Origin: Mesorhizobium loti
Lineage (GTDB): Bacteria > Pseudomonadota > Alphaproteobacteria > Rhizobiales > Rhizobiaceae
Assembly: GCF_001510895.1 (NCBI RefSeq)
Contig: NZ_LPWA01000134.1
Coordinates: forward strand, 1 to 44,401
DNA: 44,401 nt
Reading direction: 5' to 3'
Under the pieces are notes generated by a model. It made no database searches. It was not told the origin of the DNA and worked only from the letters and a program-made list of their open reading frames with translations. Shown here piece after piece: positions 1-8,370 of the stretch. Made by a program: the position numbers and the translations under genes. How positions within the stretch are numbered: position 1 is the stretch's first letter; each line of letters starts with the position of its first letter.

Positions 1-93
1 AAGAAACCAAAGGTGGCCATCGTTGCCGTCATGCGCAAGATCGTCGTCACCCTCAATGCCAGGCTCCGGGATGCCATCATTCAACAGAGTTGA
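1..93 (+). mobile_element. IS110-family transposase, C-terminal tail (partial)
   Basis: Reading from base 1, the + strand encodes 30 residues ending in TGA at 91-93. They include the stretch KVAIVAVMRKIVVTLNA. The pattern of K-x-A-[IL]-x-A-[VL]-M-R-K followed by a short hydrophobic and N-A-[RM]-L-R segment is typical of the extreme C-terminus of IS110/IS116/IS902 transposases. The body of the gene lies left of the window, so whether the element is intact cannot be seen. No terminal repeat is evident, which is normal for IS110 elements. The call rests on a short match. Confidence 0.6.
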
Positions 94-130
94 TGACGAA
101 GGTGAAGAGGCTTCAGCCATCGCCAAGGAT

Positions 131-535
131 CTACTGCTCCTCGACGACCCTGGTGCCCTCGAACTCCGGCAGCCAATGCAGGGCCGAGCGATGCCAGTAT
201 TGTGTCCTGGGCACCAGCTGGTCGCGCTGGCGCGCCGTGCCGGTCCTGACGCCATAGACTTTCGGTCCGTCACCGACCGATGTGGCGTAGAGATGCGAGC
301 CGCACTCGCCGCAAAAGCCCTGTGCGCGCTTGGCGCCGCTCGACCCGGTCTTGATGTAGACCTTGGGCTCGCCCTTGGTGATGCGATAATCTTCCTCCGG
401 CACCCGTACGGTGACGCGAAAAGCGGTGCCGGTGAGTTGCTGGCAATCCGTGCAGTGGCAGATCGAGGTCTTTTCGGGATCGACCTCCGCCTCATAGGTG
501 ATGGCGCCGCAATGGCACCCGCCGTCGATTCTCAT
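131..535 (-). CDS. GFA / CENP-V family zinc-binding protein
   Basis: This 134-residue protein matches the GFA (glutathione-dependent formaldehyde-activating enzyme-like) fold. The cysteine pattern is visible: GGCHCGAI at residues 5-12, CHCTDCQ around 26-32, and FCGECGSHLY in the middle, which together form the two zinc sites. Most members of this family are not formaldehyde-activating enzymes and the substrate is unknown, so only the fold is called. The start ATG at 535 gives the conserved N-terminal MRIDGGCHCG. It lies 33 bases downstream of the CDF transporter on the same strand and may be co-transcribed with it. Confidence 0.85.
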   Translation of the reverse strand: MRIDGGCHCGAITYEAEVDPEKTSICHCTDCQQLTGTAFRVTVRVPEEDYRITKGEPKVYIKTGSSGAKRAQGFCGECGSHLYATSVGDGPKVYGVRTGTARQRDQLVPRTQYWHRSALHWLPEFEGTRVVEEQ

Positions 536-568
536 CGGAATACTCCCCGAAAGTTGCTTCGCCCAAAT

Positions 569-1527
569 CTAATCCTCTTCGGATGCCTCTGCGATGGCCT
601 TTCGCCGCAGCTCCCAGGTGCCAGTCGCCTGCGGCTTGACGAACAGCTTGGTGATCTCCGGCATCTCTTCGGTCAGCCGCGCCTCCAGGCGCTCGATGCA
701 CGCTTCGATCTCTGGCGCGGTGAGATGATCCTCGAACTCGATGCTCAAGCCAGCGACGATTTCCTCCGGGCCGATGTGGACGCTCAATATGCCGTTCGCC
801 CGCTGCACCGCAGGATCCTGCTCGGCAATCGCCAGAACTTTGCGCTGCACCTCTGGCGAAGCAGGCTCGCCCATCAGCAAGCCCTTGCTCTCGCGCGCCA
901 GGAAGATCGCGGTCGCGCCGAGGATGATCGCGATGCCGATCGAGCCCACGCCGTCGAGCTCGGGAATTTCCAGCAGCTCGGATGCAAGGATACCCGCGAA
1001 AGCGACGATCAGGCCAAGCAATGCCGCGCTGTCCTCGAACAGCACGGTGTAGACGCTGGGGTCCTTGCTTCGGCGCACCGCCTGGAACCAACCCTGCTTA
1101 CCCTTCTGTTGTCGAAATTCCTTCAGCGCCACCAGCCAAGAGCTGCCTTCGAACAGGAAAGACAGGCCAAGCACGATGTAATTGACCCTGGCGTTGACGA
1201 CCGGCACGGGCGCCATGATGTGGATGACGCCTCGTAGAAGGAAACGCCGGCGCCCAGCGCGAAGACCAGAAGGGCGACGATAAAACTCCAGAAATAGAGC
1301 TCGCGCCCATGGCCGAGCGGATGCGTGCGGTCGGGCGGGCGCGCGGCACGGCGCATGCCGTGAAGCAGAAGCGCGCCATTGCCGGTATCGACCAGCGAAT
1401 GCACGCCTTCCGACAGCATGGCGGAGGAACCGGTGAAGAGCGCGGCGGCGAACTTGGTCAGCGCGATCGCGAGATTGCCGGCGAGCGCAGCATAGATCAC
1501 CCTTTTCGAGCCGCTATGCCCTGCCAT
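569..1527 (-). CDS. Cation diffusion facilitator (CDF) family metal transporter, frameshifted
   Basis: The two halves lie in different frames. The N-terminal half (ATG 1527 down to about 1231) contains the first CDF metal-site helix with EGVHSLVDTGN and then HPLGHGRE. The C-terminal half (about 1230 down to TAG 569) contains FEDSAALLGLIVA and the cytoplasmic CTD-like domain. Inserting one C at 1230-1231 (CC to CCC) joins them smoothly as SFYEG-VIHIMAPVPV, giving a protein of about 319 residues, normal for the family (ZnT9-like branch, probable Zn/Mn/Fe efflux). No other damage is seen. I treat the lesion as a likely sequence error, though a recent inactivating mutation is possible. Confidence 0.85.
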
Positions 1528-1772
1528 CCGCTTCCAGATCCTCTTCAGAGCGCCTTAAATTAGCGACCCGCCGGCTGAAGCTCTACAGACAATGCGCCAG
1601 CCGTTGCGAGGTTCAAGGGGACATCCTGTTGCCGCCGCTCGAAACCTGTGCCGGCGGATCGAGGGAAAACGGTTGACATCGGGGAAGCCGGCTTTCGAAG
1701 CGGCAAGCGGCCTCTTGCCGTCGGGCGTTTCTCTTGTTTCACTTGGGCTGCCCACAATCGGAGGAGCGAATC

Positions 1773-1898
1773 ATGGCTAAAGGTGCGATGAAGGCGGGCA
1801 AGGAACCCCGCAAGCCGAAGAAGGACGCGAAGAAACCAGCCGCGGCCCCGGCTCCAAAGGCGCCGCCGGTCAAGGCGATGCGCATCAAGGAGAAGTAA
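1773..1898 (+). CDS. Small Lys/Ala/Pro-rich basic protein (41 aa)
   Basis: This short ORF starts at ATG 1773 behind a strong ribosome binding site (GGAGGAG at about 1760-1766) and ends with TAA at 1896-1898. The 41 residues are almost entirely K, A, P, G and R, beginning MAKGAMKAGKEPRKPKK and ending VKAMRIKEK, with a central KKPAAAPAPKAPP stretch. It has no signal peptide or membrane segment. The composition resembles the disordered tails of histone-like, nucleic-acid-binding proteins, but I do not assign a function. The strong Shine-Dalgarno site and the downstream terminator at 2034 support a real gene. Confidence 0.65.
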   Translation: MAKGAMKAGKEPRKPKKDAKKPAAAPAPKAPPVKAMRIKEK

Positions 1899-1912
1899 GC
1901 CGCCAGCGCGGG

Positions 1913-2010
1913 CGTGTCGCGCTGAAACGTGTCCAGGCGACACGCTTCAAGTCTTGGTTTGATGCATGTCGTTGTCCCAAAGCCGCTGCGCACTTTTGGG
2001 CGATATGCAT
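1913..2010. repeat. Dispersed palindromic intergenic repeat (type A)
   Basis: There are two adjoining imperfect palindromes. The first is GTGTCGC...GCGACAC around 1914-1945. The second runs from TTGATGCATGTCG to TTTTGGGCGATATGCA (1960-2010). A second copy of the whole arrangement lies at 34931-35006 and a half-copy at 21797-21846. Repeats of this form are common between genes in Mesorhizobium chromosomes. Confidence 0.75.
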
Positions 2011-2033
2011 TGTCCGTCTTGATGCGGATTCGA

Positions 2034-2068
2034 ACCGGCAGCATGCCCAATGCTGCCGGTGTTTTGTT
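2034..2068 (+). terminator. Rho-independent terminator
   Basis: A perfect 11-bp stem (ACCGGCAGCAT / ATGCTGCCGGT) with a 5-nt loop is followed by GTTTTGTT. It lies downstream of the small basic-protein gene and immediately upstream of the gdx promoter, so it should keep read-through transcripts out of the riboswitch. Confidence 0.8.
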
Positions 2069-2094
2069 GATCGGGGCGCAAGGCTACCTATATC
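2067..2094 (+). promoter_or_regulatory. Probable sigma-70 promoter of the gdx riboswitch transcript
   Basis: TTGATC (2067-2072), a 16-bp spacer and TATATC (2089-2094) form a plausible -35/-10 pair. Transcription would start around 2100-2101, exactly at the first riboswitch hairpin. That placement is the main support. The hexamers themselves are imperfect. Confidence 0.5.
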
Positions 2095-2100
2095 ATTGCG

Positions 2101-2148
2101 GCGAGGACGACCTCGCTTCCCCAAAAAAAAATCGGCCGGGACGACCCG
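2101..2148 (+). ncRNA. Mini-ykkC (guanidine-II) riboswitch
   Basis: Two small hairpins each carry an ACGA tetraloop. P1 is GCGAGG-ACGA-CCTCGC (2101-2116) and P2 is CGGG-ACGA-CCCG (2137-2148), joined by a 20-nt linker rich in C and A. Twin stem-loops with ACGR loops closed by G-C pairs define the guanidine-II class, which senses guanidinium and typically controls access to the ribosome binding site. The next gene is a Gdx/SugE guanidinium exporter, the classic partner of this RNA. The gdx Shine-Dalgarno (GGAG, 2185-2188) lies about 36 nt downstream. The exact pairing that hides it is not obvious. Confidence 0.9.
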
Positions 2149-2196
2149 CCACCTCAAGCACGGGATGACCGATGCTGGAATGACGGAGTGTTTGCG

Positions 2197-2511
2197 ATGT
2201 CCTGGATTTTTCTTTTCTTTGCCGGCCTGTTCGAGATCGGCTGGGCGATCGGCCTCAAATACACCGACGGCTTCTCGAGGCCGCTGCCGACCGTGCTCAC
2301 AATCGCCTCGATGATCGTCAGTCTTGGCCTGCTCGGCCTGGCATTGAAGGAATTGCCGGTCGGCACGGCCTATGCGGTATGGACCGGCATCGGCACCGTC
2401 GGCACCGCTTTGCTCGGCGTCTGGCTGCTCGGCGAGCCGGCGACCGCGGTGCGGCTCGCCTGTATCGGCTTGATCGTTTGCGGCATCGTCGGGTTGAAGC
2501 TCGTAGCCTGA
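2197..2511 (+). CDS. gdx: Guanidinium exporter, SMR family (Gdx/SugE)
   Basis: This 104-residue protein has four transmembrane helices and belongs to the small multidrug resistance family. The essential glutamate is present in LFEIGWAIGLKYTDGF (about residues 11-26). The GLKYT-x-GF and PVGTAYAVWTGIGTVG segments mark the SugE/Gdx subgroup rather than EmrE. Gdx proteins act as dual-topology dimers exchanging guanidinium for protons across the inner membrane. I chose ATG 2197 (MSWIFLFFAG), with GGAG eight bases upstream, over the in-frame GTG at 2188. Expression should be induced by guanidine through the mini-ykkC element at 2101-2148. Confidence 0.93.
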   Translation: MSWIFLFFAGLFEIGWAIGLKYTDGFSRPLPTVLTIASMIVSLGLLGLALKELPVGTAYAVWTGIGTVGTALLGVWLLGEPATAVRLACIGLIVCGIVGLKLVA

Positions 2512-2593
2512 CAGGCTTGACGTCGCCTTGCCAGACAAACGCCTTCAGGGCCGCGGCTGGCGACCCTGAAGCATCTTCGAATGAAACGAACTG

Positions 2594-3028
2594 TTAGCGG
2601 GCGGAGAAGCCGGGGGGCGTCCGTCCGACGCGCGCCTTGCGCGCGGCGTAGCGCGCATCGCGCTTGGCCTTGCGTTCGGCCTCGTCGGCGAGCAGACGGG
2701 CGATGCGCTCGTTCTCCTCGGCTTCGCGGATCTTCGCGTCGGCTGCCGCCGCCTCTTCGGCAGCAAGACGAGCAGCCTCGGCCGCTGCCTCGCGCTCGGC
2801 CTTTTCGGCCGCTTCGCGCGCCAGCTTTTCCTGCTTCAGCCTGGCCTTCTCGGCCTCGCGGATCGCACGGGCCTCGAGGATCGCCTTGCGTTCCGCCTGA
2901 CGCGCCAGCACCGCTGGATCGTCCGCCGCCGGCTTTGCCTTGAAGCGCTCGAGGAGCGCCTTCTTTGCCTCGTTCGCGGCGTTGCGCCGCTCGAATATGT
3001 CTTTTTCCCTGTAGATAGCCAAATCCAC
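2594..3028 (-). CDS. Charged alpha-helical protein, DUF6481-like
   Basis: This 144-residue protein is almost wholly Ala, Glu, Lys and Arg from about residue 40 to 125, predicting one long helix or coiled coil. The N-terminal segment (YREKDIFERRNAANEAKKAL) and the following LERFKAKPAADDP resemble the rhizobial DUF6481 family. It has no signal peptide or membrane helix. The start is GTG at 3028, with AGGGA a few bases upstream. The function is unknown. It is transcribed toward gdx, so the two genes converge. Confidence 0.7.
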   Translation of the reverse strand: MDLAIYREKDIFERRNAANEAKKALLERFKAKPAADDPAVLARQAERKAILEARAIREAEKARLKQEKLAREAAEKAEREAAAEAARLAAEEAAAADAKIREAEENERIARLLADEAERKAKRDARYAARKARVGRTPPGFSAR

Positions 3029-3248
3029 TTCCCTGCAGTCAATTCGCGACGCTTACATACGCGCGAAAGCGACGAGTTCAAGCGCCAAAACGGTATGCCA
3101 GCCATGAAAATCTGCGCTGTTGCCGCCGGGATACGTCACTGCCGCGCGATGCACTGTTCACAGATCGCGCCTCTGGCGGGCGGCGAGGCCGATCGCTACC
3201 TCTTGCGCCAACAATCAACGCTCAAGCAGCGCCACAGGATGCATAAAA

Positions 3249-4307
3249 ATGGAACTCGGCCTCTACACTTTCGCGGATGTCAGCCCGGAACCGGGCCCCG
3301 GCGCCATCGGGCCGCATCAACGGCTGCGCAACCTGATCGAGGAGGTCGAGCTGGCCGACCAGGTCGGTCTCGACGTGTTCGGCCTCGGCGAGCATCATCG
3401 CCCCGACTATGCGGCATCGGCGCCGGTCGTCGCTCTTGCCGCGGCTGCCGAACGGACGAAGCGCATCAAGCTCACCAGCGCGGTCACCGTGCTTTCCTCC
3501 GACGATCCGGTGCGGGTCTTCCAGCAGTTCGCGACGCTCGACCTTCTGTCCGGCGGCCGCGCCGAGATCATGGCCGGGCGCGGCTCCTTCATCGAATCCT
3601 TCCCGCTGTTCGGCTACAACCTTGAGGATTATGACGAACTCTTCGCCGAGAAGCTCGACCTCCTGCTTGCCATCCGCGACCAGGTAAAGGTGACGTGGCA
3701 AGGACGCTTGCGCGCGCCGATCAATGGCCGCGGCGTCTATCCGCGGCCGTTCCAAGAAAAGCTGCCGATCTGGATCGCCATTGGCGGCACGCCGCAGTCC
3801 GCCGCCCGCGCCGGCGTGCTCGGCCTGCCGCTGGCGCTTGCCATCATCGGCGGCGAGCCGGCCCGCTTCGCGCCGCTGTTCGATATCTACCGCGAGGCGG
3901 CAAAGCGCGCAGGCAACGATCCCGCCACGCTCGCCACAAGCCTCAACGTGCACGGCTTCATCGCCGAGACCACCGAGGCGGCTGCCGACGACTTCTACGA
4001 GCCCCAGGCCGAGGTGATGAACCGCATCGGCCGCGAGCGCGGCTGGGGCCCGACCTCGCGGGCGCATTTCGACCAGGCGCGAGGGCCCGGCGGGGCCTTG
4101 TTCGTCGGCAATCCCGAGCAGGTGGCGGAAAAGATCGTCGCCCAGCACAAGATATTCGGCAACGACCGCTTCCTCTTGCAGATGGCGATCGGCACCATGC
4201 CGCATGCCAAGATCATGAAGGCGATCGAGCTTTACGGCACCAAGGTGGCGCCGATCGTGCGCAAGGAAACGGCGAAGGCCGCGCCCACACCGGCGCCGGT
4301 GGCCTGA
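3249..4307 (+). CDS. LLM-class (luciferase-like) flavin-dependent oxidoreductase
   Basis: This 352-residue single-domain protein has the bacterial luciferase-like TIM barrel. Visible signatures are GLDVFGLGEHH (the EHH of LLM oxidoreductases), TSAVTVLSSDDPVRVFQQFA, and LSGGRAEIMAGRGSF. Members oxidise small organic substrates with reduced FMN or F420. The substrate here cannot be predicted. An in-frame extension reaches 3120, but ATG 3249 (MELGLYTFAD) follows an AGGA-like site and matches the family start. A C-terminal Ala/Pro/Thr tail is disordered. It stands alone, about 85 bases before the AI-2E permease. Confidence 0.88.
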   Translation: MELGLYTFADVSPEPGPGAIGPHQRLRNLIEEVELADQVGLDVFGLGEHHRPDYAASAPVVALAAAAERTKRIKLTSAVTVLSSDDPVRVFQQFATLDLLSGGRAEIMAGRGSFIESFPLFGYNLEDYDELFAEKLDLLLAIRDQVKVTWQGRLRAPINGRGVYPRPFQEKLPIWIAIGGTPQSAARAGVLGLPLALAIIGGEPARFAPLFDIYREAAKRAGNDPATLATSLNVHGFIAETTEAAADDFYEPQAEVMNRIGRERGWGPTSRAHFDQARGPGGALFVGNPEQVAEKIVAQHKIFGNDRFLLQMAIGTMPHAKIMKAIELYGTKVAPIVRKETAKAAPTPAPVA

Positions 4308-4392
4308 GAGCGGCAAGGTTCCTCATTCACCGCCGGCTAACGGAACCTTGGCGCGGCGCACACGTTTTCCTCGACGATTGCGAGGGGAGCCG

Positions 4393-5559
4393 ATGAAAGC
4401 CGAAACGACCGCGTCGGGCGCGAGTATTGCCGAAAGCCCCGATCCGCGTGTCGGCGTGCGCGACGAATTGCGGCTGATGCGATCGATGCTCATCGGCATT
4501 TTCATCCTGATGACGGCTGCCGCACTCTATTTTGCGCGTGCCTTCTTCATGCCGGTGATCCTGGCCTTCCTGCTGGCGCTGACGCTGACGCCGATCGTGC
4601 GCTTCCTGCGCAAGCGCGGCATACCGGAGGTGGTCTCGGCGACGTTGCTGGTGCTGCTCTCCATATTCATCTTCGTCAGCGCCGGTTATCTGCTGAGCGG
4701 GCCGGTCATAAACCTTGTCAACAACAGCTACTCGATCGGCCAGCAGCTCACAGAAAGGCTGGCGCCATTCAAGCGTCCGCTCGAGATGATGGCGGATGTC
4801 TCGCGCCAACTCGGGGCGCTGACCGAGACCGCGCAGGAACCGGGCGTGCAAAGGGTCGCGGTGGCGCCGTCCGGCATCCTGTCCACCGCGGCCAGCAACA
4901 TCCTGGGGGCAGGCACCTCGATCACTATCGTCTTCGTGCTGTCGCTGTTCCTGCTCGCCTCAGGGACCTTGTTCTACGAGAAGATCGTCCAGTCCTTCAC
5001 CAGCCTCAGCCAGAAGAAGCGGGCGCTGCGCGTCGTCTACGACGTCGAGCGCGAGATCTCGCATTACCTGCTCACCGTCACACTCATCAATGCCGGCCTC
5101 GGCACGGTGATCGGGCTGGGCCTGTGGGGGCTCGGCATGCCGAACCCGCTGGTCTGGGGCGCGGCCGCGGCACTGCTCAATTTCCTGCCCTATGTCGGCG
5201 CGCTGATCACCCTTCTGCTGGTCACCGTGATCGCGCTGATCAGCTTCGACAGCATCTCCTATGCGCTGCTGGCACCCAGCTTTGTGCTGCTGTGCGACAT
5301 TATCGAGGGCCAGTTCGTGACACCGGTCATGGTCGGCCGAAGACTGGAGATCAATGCGGTGGCGATCTTCATCGCCATCGCCTTCTGGTCATGGCTATGG
5401 GGCTTTATCGGTGCGCTGATGGCGGTGCCGCTGCTGGTGGTCATCAAGGTGTTCTGCGACCATTTCGACGGCCTCAGCCATGTCGGCAATTTTTTGGCGG
5501 CGCAACAGGCCATCGTTGTCGAAGACGAACCGGCCGAGAACAACCACAAGGCCGCCTGA
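4393..5559 (+). CDS. AI-2E family transporter (PerM/YdiK-like permease)
   Basis: This 388-residue polytopic membrane protein has paired helices near residues 35-75 and 80-105, a long soluble segment at about 110-190, and a cluster of helices at about 190-365. The family hallmark NPLVWGAAAALLNFLPYVGA is present, as is DIIEGQFVTPVMVGRRLEIN. ATG 4393 follows a GAGGGGAG ribosome binding site. Most members export unknown substrates or act as sodium/proton antiporters, and few handle autoinducer-2, so no substrate is assigned. Confidence 0.9.
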   Translation: MKAETTASGASIAESPDPRVGVRDELRLMRSMLIGIFILMTAAALYFARAFFMPVILAFLLALTLTPIVRFLRKRGIPEVVSATLLVLLSIFIFVSAGYLLSGPVINLVNNSYSIGQQLTERLAPFKRPLEMMADVSRQLGALTETAQEPGVQRVAVAPSGILSTAASNILGAGTSITIVFVLSLFLLASGTLFYEKIVQSFTSLSQKKRALRVVYDVEREISHYLLTVTLINAGLGTVIGLGLWGLGMPNPLVWGAAAALLNFLPYVGALITLLLVTVIALISFDSISYALLAPSFVLLCDIIEGQFVTPVMVGRRLEINAVAIFIAIAFWSWLWGFIGALMAVPLLVVIKVFCDHFDGLSHVGNFLAAQQAIVVEDEPAENNHKAA

Positions 5560-5648
5560 CGTTCTGGCCCAATCCTCAAACGCGGCCCTTGTTTGCCGCA
5601 TCAACGAGGAGTGCCTATATCGGACCGGTCAAGCCGGACCTGCCCCTC

Positions 5649-6490
5649 ATGACCGACGCTTCCTTCGATATCGATGCCTATTTCGCGCGCATTGGCTATC
5701 GCGGCCCGACGGATGCTTCGCCGGCAACGCTGAAGGCGCTGCACCGGCAACATCCGCAGGCGATCCCGTTCGAGAATGTCGATGCGCTGATGGGCGTTTC
5801 GGTCGGGCTCGATCCGGCGTCGCTGCAGGACAAGGTCTTCAGCCAAGGCCGCGGCGGCTATTGCTTCGAGCACAATCTGATCTTCATGCATGCGCTTGGG
5901 GCGCTGGGTTTCAATGTGACCGGGCTCGCCGCCCGCGTGCTCTGGGGCCAGCCGGACGACACCATTACGGCGCGCAGCCACATGCTGCTGCGTGTCGATC
6001 TCGATGGAAAACCTATATCGCCGATGTCGGCTTTGGCGGCCTGACGCTGACGGCGCCGCTGCTGCTGGAGCCGGATCTCGAGCAGCAGACACCGCATGAG
6101 GCGTTCCGCATCGCCGAAACCGGCGATCATTTTCGCCTGCAGGCCAATATCGGCGGTGCCAATATCGGCGGCGATTGGCGCACGCTCTACCGCTTCGACA
6201 TGCAGCGGGCCTACGAGGTCGATTATTGCGTGAGCAGCCATTTCCTGTCGACGCATCCGAGCTCGCATTTTCTTTCCACATTGGTTGCTGCGCGCGCCCT
6301 GCCCGACCGGCGCTATGCGCTGCGCAACAACCGCTTGTCGATCCATCATCTCGGCGGCCGCAGCGAGCAGCGGGAAATCGCGAGCGCCGCCAAACTCGCC
6401 GACGTGTTGGAGAACCAGCTCACCATCGTCATTCCCGACCGCGCCGCCTTCGAGGCGAGGCTGCGGCAGAAGCAAATCGTGGAGACCTGA
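5649..6490 (+). CDS. nat: Arylamine N-acetyltransferase, frameshifted
   Basis: Joined across a one-base deletion this encodes about 280 residues, the normal NAT length. The catalytic triad is complete: Cys72 in GRGGYCFEHN, His111 in ARSHMLLRV and Asp126 in TYIADVGFGG. The enzyme would transfer acetyl from acetyl-CoA to arylamines or hydrazines by a ping-pong mechanism. The frame breaks at the A-run 6008-6011: adding one A restores DLDGKTYIADVGFGG, while as written the first frame ends at 6044. The second frame runs to TGA 6490. The following monooxygenase starts 3 bases later, implying co-transcription. I regard the lesion as a probable homopolymer error. Confidence 0.88.
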
Positions 6491-6493
6491 TCA

Positions 6494-7492
6494 ATGACGA
6501 CCCTTTCGGTTCTCGACCTGTCGCCGATCACCCAAGGCAGCAATGCCTCGCAGTCGCTCGCCAATTCGCTCGACCTTGCCCGTCAGGCCGAGCGGCTGGG
6601 TTACAAGCGCTACTGGCTCGCCGAACACCACAACATGCCTGGCATCGCCAGCGCCGCGACGTCCGTTGTCATCGCTCATGTGGCCGGCGGGACGAAGACG
6701 ATCCGCGTCGGCGCCGGCGGCATCATGCTGCCCAACCATGCGCCGCTGGTGATCGCCGAGCAGTTTGGCACGCTGGCCGCGCTTTTCCCTGGCCGCATCG
6801 ATCTCGGCCTCGGCCGCGCGCCGGGCACCGACATGATGACGGCGCGAGCGCTGCGCCGCAATCTGGAGGCCAGCGACAACTTCCCTCAGGACGTCGTCGA
6901 ACTGATCGGCTATTTTCAGCCGGCCGAGGAAGGCCAGCGCATCCGCGCGGTGCCGGGCGAAGGCCAGGAGGTGCCGGTCTGGATCCTCGGCTCCAGCCTC
7001 TACGGCGCGCAGCTCGCGGCGCTTCTCGGCCTGCCATACGCGTTCGCCTCGCATTTCGCGCCGGCCGAGCTCGACCATGCGCTGGAGGTCTATCGCACGC
7101 GCTTCCAGCCCTCGGCCCAGCTCGACAAGCCTTATGTGATGCTCGGCCTCAATGTCTTTGCGGCCCCCACGGACGCCGAAGCGAGACTGCTGTTCACCTC
7201 GCTGCAGCAGGCTTTCGTCAATCTGCGCAGCGGCCGGCCCGGGCAATTGCCGGCGCCGATCGAAAACTATGACCGCGACCTCGATCCGGTCGCCAAGACC
7301 ATGCTGACCCAAGCGTTGTCCTGCGCCGTCGTCGGCTCGCCGGAGACCGTCCGCCAGGGCATCGACGCCTTCATGCGCCGCACCGGCGCCGACGAATTGA
7401 TGGTGACGGCGCAGATGTTCGACCACGCGGCGCGAGTGCGCTCGTTCGAGATTCTTTCCGACGTCCACAAGTCGATGTCGCAGGCGGCCTGA
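6494..7492 (+). CDS. LLM-class flavin-dependent monooxygenase, YhbW/MsnO8-type
   Basis: This 332-residue luciferase-like monooxygenase begins SVLDLSPITQGS and has the YWLAEHHNMPGIASAAT signature around residues 37-53, then RIDLGLGRAPGTD. These mark the YhbW/MsnO8 branch of LLM oxidoreductases. A reduced flavin is presumably supplied by a separate reductase. It starts three bases after the NAT stop codon, so the two are almost certainly co-transcribed. This is the second LLM enzyme within 4 kb, but it belongs to a different subfamily from the one at 3249. Confidence 0.88.
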   Translation: MTTLSVLDLSPITQGSNASQSLANSLDLARQAERLGYKRYWLAEHHNMPGIASAATSVVIAHVAGGTKTIRVGAGGIMLPNHAPLVIAEQFGTLAALFPGRIDLGLGRAPGTDMMTARALRRNLEASDNFPQDVVELIGYFQPAEEGQRIRAVPGEGQEVPVWILGSSLYGAQLAALLGLPYAFASHFAPAELDHALEVYRTRFQPSAQLDKPYVMLGLNVFAAPTDAEARLLFTSLQQAFVNLRSGRPGQLPAPIENYDRDLDPVAKTMLTQALSCAVVGSPETVRQGIDAFMRRTGADELMVTAQMFDHAARVRSFEILSDVHKSMSQAA

Positions 7493-7563
7493 CCAACCAA
7501 TGGCTTTTGCCTGACGTGCTCGTCTGCTAAGGGCAGGCCCCATTCCTCAGCGCGAGCTTTCCT

Positions 7564-8370
7564 GTGACCGACGACCTCGACCAGCGCATGCATTTCGCCA
7601 TCGACCTTGCGCGGCGCGCCGGAGAGCTCGGGCTTAAATATTTTCGCGACCTCGACAACCTGACCATCGAGAGCAAGGGCCATCAGGACCTGGTCTCCGA
7701 CGGCGACCGCGAGGTCGAGCTCTTCATCCGGGCGGCCATCGCCGAGGCTTATCCAGCCGACGGCATCGTCGGCGAGGAGCATGCGCCGGTGACCGGCAAG
7801 ACAGGTCATGTCTGGGTGATCGACCCGATCGACGGCACCGCCAATTTCGTGCGCGGCATTCCCGCCTGGTGCGTGGCGATCGCCTGCGCCAGGAACGGCG
7901 AGACGGTTGTCGGCGTCATCCACGAGCCTTCGACCGGCGAGACCTTCCATGGCCGCCTTGGCGGCGGCGCCTTCGTCAACGGCCGGCCGATCAAGGCGAG
8001 CGGTGCTTCTGCGCTTTCCGAAGGCTCGGTCGGAACCGGGCTCTCGAACCGTGCCGACACCGAACATGTGGCGGTGCTGATCAGCATGATCATGGCCGAA
8101 GGCGGCGTCTTCTTCCGAAATGCTTCCGGTGCCCTGATGCTCGCCTATGCTGCGGCCGGGCGGCTGCTCGGCTATATCGAGGAGCACATGAATGCCTGGG
8201 ACTGCTTGGCCGGCATGCTTCTGGTCGAAGAGGCGGGCGGCACGGTGCTCAAGGCCGACCCGAAGACCGTCGTCAGCCAGGGAACGCAAGTGATCGCCGG
8301 CGGAAGCAGCATCTTTCCGAAGCTGCGCATGCTTTGCGCCGAAGCGTTCGGAAACGCGGTGTCTACATAA
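7564..8370 (+). CDS. Inositol monophosphatase family phosphatase
   Basis: This 268-residue enzyme has the metal-binding motifs of the family: GEEHAP (about residue 76), WVIDPIDGTANFVRG (about residues 85-99) and AWDCLAGMLLVEEAGG near residue 212. Members hydrolyse inositol-1-phosphate or related substrates such as histidinol phosphate using Mg2+. The sequence alone does not decide the substrate. The start is GTG 7564. Its 3' end overlaps the convergent L,D-transpeptidase gene by 8 bases. Confidence 0.88.
   Translation: MTDDLDQRMHFAIDLARRAGELGLKYFRDLDNLTIESKGHQDLVSDGDREVELFIRAAIAEAYPADGIVGEEHAPVTGKTGHVWVIDPIDGTANFVRGIPAWCVAIACARNGETVVGVIHEPSTGETFHGRLGGGAFVNGRPIKASGASALSEGSVGTGLSNRADTEHVAVLISMIMAEGGVFFRNASGALMLAYAAAGRLLGYIEEHMNAWDCLAGMLLVEEAGGTVLKADPKTVVSQGTQVIAGGSSIFPKLRMLCAEAFGNAVST

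Noticed and set aside
1673..1701. TTGACA at 1673 as a promoter for the small basic protein
   Set aside because: The -35 is perfect but no acceptable -10 lies at 16-18 bases.
6000..6020. Programmed ribosomal frameshifting in nat
   Set aside because: There is a short A-run, but no pseudoknot or conserved slippery context is apparent, and seven other unrelated genes show the same one-base loss, which points to sequence error.
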